Assembly (NCBI GenBank): GCA_016584305.1
Contig: JACEEZ010022703.1
Span: 121,001-185,000, forward strand
DNA: 64,000 nt
Direction of reading: 5' to 3'
Source of the DNA: Chionoecetes opilio
Taxonomy: Eukaryota; Arthropoda; Malacostraca; Decapoda; Majidae
Below the pieces are notes generated by a model, which worked only from the letters and a program-made list of their open reading frames with translations, was not told the DNA's origin and searched no databases. This document shows positions 45,483 to 58,811 of the stretch, in pieces (the first letter of the stretch is position 1; each line of letters begins with the position of its first letter). Both the position numbers and the translations under genes were made by a program.

Positions 45483-46940
45483 GAGTGGGACTGAATCCAC
45501 AAAGCATCATTCTCAGTCTTGAGAATGATGTTTATGCACAATTCACTCTGCACAAGCAGCTGAAATTGTATGGACAGTTCTTTTTTTCCTTGAAAACTGT
45601 TTTCATACAGCAAACAACTAACTATGTATTGCCAGCGTGAGTCAGTAATGGTGGGTGTCCCGAGCTAAATCTTCTTTGGCTTAGTAAATCAAGGATTCTT
45701 GAGCCCCATGCTTGAGGCAGTGCCTAATGCATTATTAGTTAGTGGTCTTTGTCTTAGTGCCGTCACCTATAAAACAGGCATACAGGTTAGCAGTGATTGG
45801 ATCACCGGGGTTGTCACCATCTCACAGAGACGTCAATACTACTACACTCATTCACCGGGGAACAAGGCTTATAGGCCTTCCAGACTATAGGCACAGAAGG
45901 AACATCTACTGACCTTCATATTTGGAACTTAATTAGAAAATGTCTCCATACTTAACATTACCTTTTGGTAGGCTAGGGGTTTGGAAAAAGGTCAGTTGTA
46001 TGTAAAAAAATAAAAAATCTCTCAAACTCGAACATCAGCCAAGGTCAGCAAGCAGAGACAAATGACATATCTGTGCAAATATACAAATAATGTCTCGCTG
46101 AGATTTGTACCACAATAGAATGGTCTGTCACTGTCACACAGCAATCCTGTACTGCAGTGTTAACACCACAGGCTTCCCTTCCTTATCATTTCCTGTGGAT
46201 TACTTTCTAGTTGCTATGTGAAGCCTGCCTAACAGAGAAGGGCTCAAAACAACAGGCTGCGCGTGTGTTTTTAATGTCACACCAACAAGGCTACATGGAT
46301 GACAACTAAATAAGCTTTATAGATACTCTCCACACTGTCAACACACAAATGCTGACAGCGTCACACAAGGGTTGGCTCTAGGCTCTATACAGGCTGCTGC
46401 ATCCAAACACTGCACAGCTAAAGCTTCAGCAGAGCAGCTTTATCTATTAATATTTTGAATTACTGAGTATCTGAAGTCCTGTAATAATAATTTGAATTAC
46501 TAGCATCTAATGACTTATGATTAAAAAGAATCATAATTTAAAGATTTCAGGATATAGGGAATCCAGCAATGTAAGTTCAATACTTGCAAAACTACACATT
46601 TGGAATCCATTATTAAACTAATCTTCATTTGATCCATTCAAAGAAAATCAAACCTACAAGAAATTACTAACATGAAATGATAACTAGAACACAGCATGGG
46701 CAGCCAGTGTGAATAATATAATTGACTCCTATAAAGTAATATGACAGAAACAGCAAAGGGGAAAACACTACATCATAAATCTAGCACAGGTTATCATGGC
46801 AGTACAATAACACTGTGTGCGTTCCATGACTCTTCCTCTGTTGAGACACCTTACTGCCTTGTATCTCTTGCTTCCTCACAATACCAAAGAAAAATTGTAC
46901 TCAGTCTGGCACAATGTGTAGCTTATTGATTTGCAAATTA
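44180..46940. other. Intergenic sequence, no gene recognised
   Basis: Mostly unique AT-rich DNA with one GT microsatellite (45404-45478). No family-level coding match could be seen in either strand. Confidence 0.35.
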
Positions 46941-46950
46941 TACAAGATGA

Positions 46951-47087
46951 ACAGGAACTACCACGCATACATCTCACGGCCTCTTGTAGCTTCCTTACTT
47001 TCTTGTGTTAATTAAGCACGGCCTCTTGTAGCTTCCTTATTTTCTTATGTTAAGCACGGCCTCTTGTAGCTTCCTTATGTTCTTATG
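46951..47087 (+). mobile_element. Tail mini retroelement with tandemly triplicated tail
   Basis: Starts GGAACTACCACGCATAC; then GCACGGCCTCTTGTAGCTTC plus the TTATGTT tail occurs three times in a row (about 46975, 47015, 47055). Confidence 0.7.
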
Positions 47088-47252
47088 TTATAATATTGAT
47101 TGTCTGGTACAGGATATAATGAGCAAATCAATACAGCTACACACCACCAACAGTCTGGCACGGGCCATCACACAACAGCAGGTGTGTGGCAAGCTCAGAC
47201 AAAAACATAGTGTAAGGGTCAGTAAATACATAGCGCACTACTGAACCTATAC

Positions 47253-47322
47253 AAGACAGGAACTACCACGTGCAGGTCTCGCAGCCTCTTGTAGCTTCCT
47301 TATTTTCCTATGTTCTTAAGAC
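47253..47322 (+). mobile_element. Tail-only mini retroelement with AAGAC duplication
   Basis: AGGAACTACCACGTGCAGG to CTATGTTCTT, flanked by AAGAC at 47253-47257 and 47318-47322. Confidence 0.7.
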
Positions 47323-47587
47323 TGGAAATGTTATGAGCAAAACCTTTCGGAGGCAAAGTTTCTATCAGCAGCCAGAAACCAGAGCCTCTAAAGTAGAGTT
47401 CATAACAAATCATGAATATAATAACTGTGCATTTAAGGTTTATGTACAGGGTTCACAGTAACATTATAGCAGTCACCACAACATGACTGACTGATGACCA
47501 TTCATACACAATGTGAGAGCCAGTAATTACAATGCATCAAAGTACCTACAAAGCATACAGATCTTGCTTTGTGGCAGATATCAATTA

Positions 47588-47652
47588 ACAGGAACTACCA
47601 CGTGTAGGTCTCGCGGTCTCTTGTAGCTTCCTTATTTTCTGATGTTCTAACC
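47588..47652 (+). mobile_element. Tail-only mini retroelement
   Basis: AGGAACTACCACGTGTAGG to TTCTGATGTTC, with a possible short TAAC duplication on both sides. Confidence 0.65.
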
Positions 47653-47667
47653 TATTCTGAGAGTCCT

Positions 47668-47670
47668 GAT

Positions 47671-47705
<35 letters not shown>

Positions 47706-47796
47706 TGGTGGAGGTGGAGGTGGAGGTGGAGGTGGCGGTGGCAGTGGAGGTGGTGGTTGTGGTGACGGCGGTGGTGGTGGTGGTCCGTGGTGGGGG
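47668..47796. repeat. (GGTGGC)n/(GGTGGA)n array
   Basis: A trinucleotide/hexanucleotide repeat; its poly-Pro and poly-His ORFs on - strand are artefacts. Confidence 0.9.
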
Positions 47797-48258
47797 TAGG
47801 ACAGTGTTCCCATGTGTTGCCGTGTTTTAAGACTTTCGTGAGGCCGATATGCGATTTTGCCGAGTATCCACGACACAAAATACCTTCCAATGCTTTACAG
47901 TGCTGATCCTCCGTCCTCAGATGATCCACTACTAATGATGCCCTGTGTACATCACCGACGCCTACCACACCATACAGTCATTCATTATTATCTACACCAA
48001 CATGTGATTCCTAATTCCTATCTCTATTTCTATAATTAGTCTAGTACTTAAAGTTAATGTTCAATGTTGTAAATAAATGACTGAAAAAGCAGGTTATCAA
48101 TAATGTAAAGAATACGAACTGAAACCCACCCCAGCAGTGAAGTGCTGATCATTAATTAAAAGTGCAATTCCTTTTATAGTGCAAATCCTCATTTTCAAAA
48201 TAAAACAACTTTCAAGCATAAACCCAGGTGCACTTTGGTCCTCCACACTACATCACCC

Positions 48259-48327
48259 AAACCAGGAACTACCTCGTGCAAGTCTCACGACCTTTTGTAG
48301 CTTCCTTATTTTCTTATGTTCTAAACC
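48259..48327 (+). mobile_element. Tail-only mini retroelement with AAACC duplication
   Basis: AGGAACTACCTCGTGCAAG to TTCTTATGTTCT, flanked by AAACC at 48259-48263 and 48323-48327. Confidence 0.7.
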
Positions 48328-48709
48328 CACACACAGAGGGAGCGCGCAGAATGACGGCAGCGAGTTTGTGACTGAAATATCTATCTGTATTCTCTACGGC
48401 CGCAGATCACGACTTCTACGCTCGCTGTCCATGTCTTCGCAGAATCGTGGGGTAATTACGTATCAAATCAGCAATTGCATTATGAGACTGAATCGAGGCC
48501 TATTACAGTACCTGCATAGTCCGTCAGCGCCAACTTTGGCTCTATGGGCATGTGGCACGCTGCCCTGTTTAGCCTCAATACCGTTTATGCATGATAGATC
48601 CTTCCTCAATCCCTCCATTACATATCTAAATACAGTGAAGGAACAGACCTATACATAACTGAATACTGAAGGTCTCGTTGGCAGCAGTGTACGTGAAGTG
48701 GGTTAATAC

Positions 48710-48844
48710 TCACAGAATGGCATTGGCTCTTATGAAGGACATGTTTACCATCCGGTGGTTTATCTTTTGAGAAAATTTGGCAGCCACTTCAGCCACCTGG
48801 AACCTCAGCATGCACTCACGCGACCCGGGAATATAGTCTACACT
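48710..48844 (-). CDS. RBM33-like last exon (second half of RRM)
   Basis: Acceptor TTTGCAG; encodes VDYIPGSRECMLRFQVAEV and RMVNMSFIRANAIL-stop. The stop lies in CTGTGAGTAT, which could also be read as a donor (CT|GTGAGT); the stop is preferred because the RRM ends here. Confidence 0.8.
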   Translation of the reverse strand, partial: SVDYIPGSRECMLRFQVAEVAAKFSQKINHRMVNMSFIRANAIL

Positions 48845-50456
48845 CTGCAAAGAAAATAATGTCTTAACAGAACCCAGAACGTGATTTCCATTGTAATTTA
48901 GGTACGCCACAAGACAATTTTAATCAATATAAGCAACATTTTATAGATATGACCTGTTTAGTATCCTTGTCCACTAGCTAATTTGGTATATTCAGTTACT
49001 TTTTGTTATTTTATGGCTAACAGACAATTTTTGGTAGCAAAGGAAAGATCTGGGCGTGAAGGGGTTAATGTAAAGTATGAAAATATTGAAGAAAGTTTTC
49101 AAAGCTTGTCTCATACTTTGTGGACATGAATTACATAGTATGGGATGTCACTAACACATGATGGCACTTATCAACTTTCTGAAATAAACGCCTCAAGTAA
49201 TAAGTAGACATAAGTGAAGCACCAGTACTCACCATGGGCTGTCCTACCCCAGCATCCGCCACCATTTGGTTGATGTCGGTTAAGGTCAGGTTGGAGGGCA
49301 GGTCACAGAGCTGGACGGTGGGCATAGCCTGGCCGGCTGACCCGGCCGTCACCACCCGCCGGATGCCCATGCCGCCGCGACGCCCCACGCCCCGCCCACC
49401 CCCGGCCACGCTGGAGGTCACAATACGCCGACCACTGCCGCCCAACTGTGTGTAAGAACTGAGGTGATGTTCAGATTCAACAAGGTGTACAATCCCTATT
49501 TTTCTTCTTCCATGTAGTTCCTAAGCCCATTATAATCTTACAGGTGTAGTAGTAGTAGTCCCTATCCTGCTCAACTGAGGGTAACAACTGAGATGACGTT
49601 CAGATTCAACTACCGTCAATAATACTTAGTCGCCACTGCACTAATGTCGCCAGGTAAATATTACAGGCGAGTATTACAAATCTTAGTATCATTAGACTTT
49701 TATGTGCCACTTAAGACAGGTACATAATATAAACTACTGTGCATGCCTCCTCAGTGGCACATACAAGTCTGTAGTGATGCTCAAATGTGTAATATATGGC
49801 ACCTGGCGACATTAGTGCAGTGGTGACTGTAGTGTTGGTGATGGTAGGTGTTATGCTCGTATTCGTAGTCACATACCATGATTGCTCGTGGTAATTGTTC
49901 ACTTTTTCTTGTCTATTAAGATCAATGTCATCACTCTGTTGGTGATTGCAATAGATACTGTATGATTGCTCAGACTTCCATGGCAGCTACAGATAAGTGA
50001 TAATTTGACTGAGTAAATGGAACAAAATCCTATTACAATTACCACGAGCAATCATGGTATGTGACTACGAATACGAGCATAAGTCCCTCCCCCCATTACA
50101 ATCTAGTCCCTACCCCCATTACAATCTAGTCCCTACCCCCATTACAATCTTACAAACTCAGAGACGAGTGGTAACACATTATTCCTAATACGTATATACA
50201 CTTCACCTTCCCTTCATATTCAGAGTAAGTAAGTAAATTCAGTGACCACAAAATTGCAATTAAAATAAAACAAGTCAAATAGCAAACACCTCAAACGCAG
50301 CAGAAAACAATCATAATATATTTAAGTATGTAAATATTCAGTCCAATTTTTTTTTTTCTCCTTTTCCAAATACAGTAAAACCTCTCATATTCGGACTAAT
50401 TGGGCCAAGGAGTGGTCCGAGTAATGGGGGGATTATATATGGGGGGATATGTACTA

Positions 50457-50494
<38 letters not shown>

Positions 50495-53400
50495 AGTTGT
50501 ATACAGGGAGGTCCCAAAGATACGAGCAGTTAGGTTCCACCTGGCATACTCGTAAAGCGAAATCTCGTATAACGAAACACATAACTAATGTAAAATATAA
50601 GTTTGGTTCCAGGACCATCAATTAAAAATAAAAAAAATAAACATTTTTCAAGGTAAAATAAACTCTAGCAAACACAACAAACACACAGCGTCTATATTAC
50701 CTACACTGTACTACCTATTCTGTAGAAAAAGCATTCTGAAAGAGAAAATAGCACACAAAATAACATAACTGCACATTAATTAAACATAAAACATGCATAA
50801 CAAGCAAAAAAGACGTTGTAATGTAGGGGACGCCGCGTGATACAAGAGAAGGTAGTGTAGCGGTCCCAAGGTTGGGGCCGCACACCTGCTAATTACCCAT
50901 AAAGGTCAGGCCGCGCCATATGCTTAATTACCCTTCAGGTCACGCCTTGCTAGGGGTGACCTGACTGCGGTCCCAAGGTTGGGGCTGCACACCTGCTAAT
51001 TACCCCTAAATGACAGGCCGCGCCATATGCTTAATTACCCTTCAGGTCACGGCTTGCTAGGGGTGACCTCACTGGGGTCAACCAAATCCCCCTTTGTCCA
51101 GCCCGGGAGTGGTAGGGCGCGCATTTTGAGCTTGATAATTTTACTCACCCCAGTTTGAATGTTGTATCATTGGATTTTTGATCTCGTATATTGAAAATAG
51201 ACCCTAATTTAAACATCTCGTATCATCGGATTCTCGTATACCGAATGCTCGTATAACGGGACCTCCCTGTATATGGCTAGGAAATTTCGACCATTAAAAA
51301 AAATATATATATATATAGGTATATATATTCTAGGTGTATATATAGCAGGTTTTACTGTACATCAATAATTATTTATGCCACCCATTACACAACTAAAAAA
51401 AAATAATAAGGCAGATCAACCTCCTACCTGTGACGGTATTTCTGCCGAGGACAACACTGTTCTCTTCAAGGCCTTGACCTGCTGGGGAGGCTGCTGTGGC
51501 ATGCCCGGTGGCTCCATGGTGGATATTTCCCGTAGCTTCATCTGTTGTTGTTGTTGTTGCTGCTGCTGTTGTTGATGATGAGGCACTGGCACTTTCCTCA
51601 CAATCTGGCGCAAGTTTTTGACCACAGGGACGCGTGCCTGAAATGTTGACTTTGTTGACGACAAGCTGACAAATTTAAGCTTCATTAACGACAAGCTGAC
51701 AAATTTAAGCTTCATTAACGACAAGCTGACAAATTTAAGCTTCATTAACGACAAGCTGACAAATTTAAGCTTCATTAACGACAAGCTGACAAATTTAAGC
51801 TTCATTAACGACAAGCTGACAAATTTAAGCTTCATTAACGACAAGCTGACAAATTTAAGCTTCATTAACGACAAGCTGACAAATTTAAGCTTCATTCATT
51901 AACAACAAGCTGACAAATTTAAGCTTCATTGACGACTAGCTGACAAATTTAAGCTTCATTAACGACAAGCTGACAAATTTAAGCTTCATTAACGACTAGC
52001 TGACAAATTTAAGCTTCATTAACGACTAGCTGACAAATTTAAGCTTCATTAACGACAAGCTGACAAATTTAAGCTTCATTAACGACAAGCTGACAAATTT
52101 AAGCTTCATTAACGACAAGCTGACATTTCAAACTATTGACTCATGGAAAAAGTGCTTGAACTACCTTATTGCAGTTTTTTCTACATAAGAACATAAGAAA
52201 ATAAGGAAGCTACAAGAGGCCATGAGACTTAGTTCCTGTTACTTAACACTACCTACATCCACCTTTCATCCCCATCCATGAAATTGTCCAGCCTCTTTTT
52301 AAAACTCCCTATGGACTCCGCACTGACCACCTGATGACCGAGTCCATTCCCATCATCTATCACACCTATTGTTGTATAAATAGATGGAAAATAATTTAGT
52401 TTTGTGGGATATACTACTGCATCAAGCATGAATAATGGACGTTTGTTATATTGGAGGAGGGTGGCTTGAATTACTTGCTATCTAAATGGAAGGTATAATG
52501 CACCTACATGGAAAGAAAGTGGGATATAATCTAGTTTTGTGGGATGTACTTGGCCCTCAGCCGTAAATTGGGGTGGCCTGTGTGTGTGGCCCAGTGTGGG
52601 TGTGGGTGTGGGTGTGGGTGTGTGTGTGTGTGGCCCAGTGTGGGTGTGGGTGTGTGTGTGTGGCCCAGTGTGGGTGTGTGTGTGTGGCCCAGTGTGGGTG
52701 TGGGTGTGTGGCCCAGTGTGGGTGTGGGTGTGTGTGTGTGGCCCAGTGTGGGTGTGGGTGTGTGGCCCAGTGTGGGTGTGGGTGTGTGTGTGTGTGTGTG
52801 GCCCAGTGTGGGTGTGGGTGTGTGTGTGTGGCCCAGGGTGGGTGTGGGTGTGTGTGTGTGGCCCAGTGTGGGTGTGGGTGTGTGTGTGTGTGGCCCAGTG
52901 TGGGTGTGGGTGTGTGTGTGTGGCCCAGTGTGGGTGTGGGACTGGGTGTGTGTGTGTGTGGCCCAGTGAATTGGAAGTGTATCATCGACCGTCTAGCCTC
53001 ATAAGACAACATTGGAAAATCTGACATTAAACAGAAAGATGAGACGATGATGATATAAGAATATAAGAAAATAAAGAAGCTACAAGAGGCCGTGAGACCT
53101 ACACGTGATAGTTCCTGTATGTTTTAAGGGAGTGTGGCTAGGTGGGCTGTGTGTATGTGTGTGTGTGTGTGTGGCCCAGTGTGGGTGTGGGTGTGGGTGT
53201 GTGTGTGTGTGTGTGGCCCAGTGTGGGTGTGGGTGTGGGTGGGTGTGTGTGTGGGGGGGGATGTCTGGGTGTGGGTGGGTGTGTGTGTGGGGGGGGGATG
53301 TCTGGGTGTGTGTGTGTGTGTGTGGATTGGGGTGTATGTGTGTGTGTGGGTGTGGGTTTGGGTGGGTGGGAGGGTGGGTTGTGATGTGGGATATACTACT

Positions 53401-56265
53401 GTAACAAGCATGAATAATGGACGTTTGTTATAGTGGAGGAGGATGGATACTTGCAGGATGATCCATCACCCATACCCAAGGGCTGTATAAGACCTGTGTC
53501 CCAGTGACGCCCTATCATTACCTGCTGAAACTGTGGTACTGAAACTGTACTGTCGGGCTTGTCTGCTCGCGGCTCACTCGGGGCTTCGTACTCGGTGATG
53601 AGCGGCCCGATCTGGTTCCCTTCTTCATCCACGGGAATCTGTACCATTAAAATACATCAAATCACATGTGTATAAGGAAATAACTTTAAACATACAATTA
53701 CATCATTAACCCCTTCACGCCTAGATCTTTCCTTGGCTATAAAATATTGTATGTTGTTGAGCCATAAAATTACGAAAAGTCACTGAATATACCAAATTAG
53801 TTAGTCGGCAAGGATACTAAACAGGTCATAGCTATAAAATATTGCTTAGATTCACTCAAATAAATACTAGTCTAATGGTACCCAAATTACAATGGATATT
53901 ACGTTCTGGGTCTCAAGGGGTTAATATTACTCTATGGCTGCAATGATAGTCACCAAACACCGAGGATCATATACGGATTATGGCTTATTTTAAATCTTCA
54001 TGTAACTTATCATAACAAACACCTATTTCTAACCTACAATGATACAGCTAAGTATTAATTATCCGACCTTGGGGGGACCGAAGGTAGGTCGGATAATTGG
54101 AATAGTCGGATGTTCGGATATCACAGTAACCATAAACGTAAGGACAAAATGGTATAGAACATAAAAGATGCAGCTCTTGAAGGCTGATCCAGTGGTAGAC
54201 GCGAAAGTAAAATTCATGCATAAATAAAGCCACACATCAATGTTTTCTATAAACTAAAAAAAAACGAAGTAAAATAAATGGCCAAAACAAGACACAATGT
54301 GGTGGTGAAAAAAGTCGGTTGTTTGGACAAGTCGGATGTTTGGAGGTCGGATGTTGGGAATTTGGCTGTACTGTATATCTTTTAATCACTTAATTTCTTA
54401 CCCGGGTGATGGACACAATATCGCCGTGAGGACTTCTGCGCGTGATTCTGCGGAATTTGCGCGAAACGGCCGTCTTTTGCCGCTGCACGGTTTGGATCTT
54501 CTGTCCCTCCTGGTGGGGAGGTGCGGCCTCCTGACCCTGCCCGGACGACTGCACAACCTTCACCTGGTACAAAGGGAGACATTGTTCATCACTCTCGTTC
54601 CCCTGTGGTACAATCCTATATCATTCTTGTTCTCCTGTGGTACAATCTTAACCTGGTACAAAAAAGAGGCATTGTTTATCACTCTGGTTCTCCTGTGGTA
54701 CAATCCTAGGACTGTACAACCTTTACCTGGTACAAAAGGGGCATTGTACATCATTCTAGTTCCCCTGAGGTACAATCTTATATCATTCTTGTTCTCCTGT
54801 GGTACAATCCTAGGACTGTACAACCTTCACCTGGTACAAAAGGGGCATTGTACATCACTCTCGTTCCCCTGAGGTACAATCTTATATCATTCTTGTTCTC
54901 CTGTGGTACAATCCTAGGACTGTACAACCTTCATCTGGTACAAAGGGAGACATTGTTCATCACTCTCGTTCCCCTGTGGTACAATCTATATCATTCTTGT
55001 TCTCCTGTGGTACAATCCTAGGACTGTACAACCTTCACCTGGTACAAAGGGAGATATTGTTCATCACTCTCGTTCCCCTGAGGTACAATCTTATATAATT
55101 CTTGTTCTCCTGTGGTACAATCCTAGGACTGTACAACCTTCACCTGGTACAAAAGGGAGACATTGTTCATCACTCTAGTTCCCCTGAGGTACAATCTTAT
55201 ATCATTCTTGTTCTCCTGTGGTACAATCCTAGGACTGTACAACCTTCACCTGGTACAAAGGGAGATATTGTTCATCATTCTAGTTCCCCTGAGGTACAAT
55301 CCTATAATATATCTGACTTCCAATTCAATACTTAAAACTGTACAGATAAGATTTATATTATAACACATGCATATCGAGTTTAGGAAATGTGTACAAATAC
55401 GTTAGGATCTAAAAATCCGTTTGACACGAGAAAAATGAGAACAGGTTTTTTTTAACTGACCAAGGATTTTTTTTTTTATTGACCAAGTTTTTTTTTTTTA
55501 TTGACCAAGTTTTTTTTTTACTGACCGTTTTTTTTTTCTGACCAAGGTTTTTTTTTATTTTTTTTTACTGACCAAGTTTTTTTTTTTTTTTTTCTTTCTT
55601 TCTTTCTCATTTCAAAGGACTGGTTAGGCCCAAAAAATAGGTAGCAAAAATCCCGCTTAGTTGCCAGTCCCTATAAAGAAGAAGACAGTAAGACTAAGAA
55701 ATCGGGCACTAAACTAACCTAACACTTCCTCCTTCTCTAGTCTCGTACTGTCTTCTTTATAGGGACTGGCAACTAAGCGGGAGTTTTGCTACCTACTTTT
55801 TTTTTTTGCCTAACCAGTCCTTTGTAATGAGAAATAAATAAAGAAAAAAATAAAAAAATAAAAAAAAACCTTGGTCAAAGTAAAAAAAAAAACTTGGTCA
55901 AAAAATTTATAAAAAAAAAAAAACTTGGTCAATAAAAAAAAAAACTGGTCAGTAAAAAAAAAACCTTGGTCAAAATACAAAAAAAAAAAACTTGGTCAGT
56001 AAAAAAAGAAAAGAAGCCCTTGGTCAGAAAAAAAACCTTTGGTCAGTAAAAAACAACTTGGTTAATAAAAAAAAACCTTGGTCAGAAAAAAAAAAATGGT
56101 CATAAAAAAAAAAAAATTGGTCAGTAAAAAAGAAAAAAACCTTGGTCAGTAAAAAAAAAAAATCCTTGGTCAGAAAAAAAAGAAGCCCTTGGCCAGTAAA
56201 AAAAAAAAAACTCTTGGTCAGTAAAAAAAAAATCCTTGGTCAGAAAAAAAAACCCTAGTCAGTAG

Positions 56266-56296
<31 letters not shown>

Positions 56297-56305
56297 AAAA
56301 AAAAA

Positions 56306-56343
<38 letters not shown>

Positions 56344-58759
56344 GTGTTTACCTGCAGGTGGTGAGGGTTTTGTGGCACAGCATCCATGCGACCCCCGAGG
56401 CGACTCTTGATATCCCGGGGGGCTCTCTTGGCCTCGTCATACCCAGGACTCTCCGGGTACTTCTCCTGCCCGTAATTATTGTCACTGTATTCCTCCTGTG
56501 GGTATGGGTCCTGTGGGTACTCCTGTCTCTGATGCTGATGCTGTTCTTGTTGTTGCTGCTGTTGTTGTTGCTGTCGATGCTTCTGATAATCCTCCCTGTA
56601 ACACTGATCAGGGTCTGCGTATGTGTCACCCTGTCTCTCACCCTGCCTTTCACCCTGTCTTTCACCCTGCCTGTAATGATCCTGGTAGCCTTGATTGTCA
56701 TAATGATCCTTGTGGTAGTAGTCATCTTCATAAGGCTCCCTGTAACTCTCATCATAGTCCCTGTACCCTTGCTGGCGTCCCTCCCATGCCGGCTCTCCGT
56801 ACTGGTTCTCAGGCGGATAGTCGTGGTGGCGGTCGTCCTTGGTATGTGGAACGCTGGGTGGAGGGACGCGTGGAGGAAAGGTGTCTGGTTGTGGAGGGTA
56901 GTGGTCTGGGTGGTGGTGTGGGTGGGGGTCCCTGTGTGGTGGGTAGTCTGGTGGGGGGATGTGTGGGGGACTTGTGGGGGGCGTGAGGTATTGGGTGGTG
57001 GTGCTGAGTGAGGCATGGGGGGCAGGTTGCTGTGGTGGTGGTGTGTTGGGGGTATCGGTGGTGGTTGGTGGTGTACAGTTTCGATGTGGTGATGGTGATG
57101 TGGTGGTGGTTGATTGTGATGGTGCGATGAGGAGGACGGTGTGTGGTGTGTGTGTGGGGGTGGGTGTTGTGTGTGTGGTGGTGGTTGATTTGGGTGTGGC
57201 AACGACGGAGGTGGGTGGTGTGTAGGGGGCAGGTGACGTGGCAGTGACCTATGGTGGTGGGCTTCGTCCTGTGGTGGGGCGTGGTGGGGCTGACGTCCTG
57301 ACGGCTGATGCTGAGACCCATACAACTGTCTCGGCCCATCTTGCATGAACCCGGGATCGCTACCTCGAGGGGGCGGGGGCTCCGTGAAAATAGGAGCGGG
57401 CGGCCTTAGTGCTAAACCTGCTTCTTTATGGGGTTGTGTGGGTCGCCGGTGGTCGTGGTTGGGTGGGTAGTCAGAGTCGCGGTGGAAGCGTGGTTGTGGC
57501 CCTGGGTTGTGGTGCCCCCCCCTCCCTCTGCTTGGACCTGGCCCCGCACTCCCACGCTGCTGTCGGTTGAAGGGCTGCCTCACGGGGCCCTGGGGTTGAC
57601 CTGGGTTGCCGCCTGGCTGGTGGGGGGGGTCCATGCCTGGTCCTAAAGGTTATAAGGGAATCTTGCTATAATATCGACACTCACATTTTCTTACATTTAC
57701 AAAACAATATTCTACCATCAATAACACTATAGTCGCCACTGCACTAATGTAGCTAGGTGTCACATATTATGAATTTCAGCATCACTTCTGACTTGTATGT
57801 GCCACTAAAGAGGCATGCACAGTACACACAACCCTCGTTTTCCCGGACTAATAGGGGGGAGCACTGGTCCGGGAACCACAAAAGTCCGGGAATCGCAACA
57901 GTCCGAGGCCATTACCCACCCCCGGACGTTTATCCTACTCTAGTATTTACTGTCCGGCAACCGCCAATATCAACTACCCCGCCGCGGACTTTTACGTCCG
58001 CTGAGTATGCTGCCACCTGGCGGGAGGCAGCAGAAAGTGTTCAATAGTCTCAAGAGACGTTCCTGCACCAGGGGCAGTGGGGGTCAGGGGACTAACGAAG
58101 GCGATGCAGGTGAACCGTGAGTGTCGTGTGCCCAAATGTAAATAATACGACCGCTGAGCATGCTGCCACTTGGCGGGAGGCAGCAGAAAGTGTTCAATAG
58201 TCTCAGAGATGTTCCTGCACCAGGGACAGTGGGGGTCAGGGGACTGACGGAGGCGGTGCAGGTGAACCGTGAGTGTCGTGTGACCAAATGTAAACAATAC
58301 GACCGCTGAGCATGCTGCCACCTGACGGGAGGCGCGGACACTGACCAGGGGTGACAGGAGACACTCGGACCGCCGGACAACTTTGTCAATTTACGGACTG
58401 GACCAGGCATTTGTCCGGGACTCTGACATATCCCCGGACCTCTGATTTTGTCCGGCAAATCCGATATCCGGGAAATGGAGGTCCGGGAAATCGAGGGTTG
58501 TGTGTAGTATATATTATGTACGTGTCTTCAGTGGCACATACAAGTCTGTAGTGTTACTAAAATTTGTAATATTCGCCTGTAAAATTAGCCTGGTGACAGT
58601 AGTGCAGTGGCGACTATAATGTTGGCGACGGTAAGGTATTGGGGAATGTTCCTCTCCTCCCGGGCTCCACCTCTGAGGTTATGCACTATTACAACTAGGT
58701 TTAACAGTTGTAACACCCACCTTTGGTTCCTCCTGCGACAGGTGGCTGATGTGGCTTGG

Positions 58760-58811
<52 letters not shown>

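Noticed and set aside
47585..47968. Poly-Pro/poly-His ORFs as a further RBM33-like exon
   Set aside because: They arise from a GGTGGC repeat; the RRM and stop at 48710 already end the protein.
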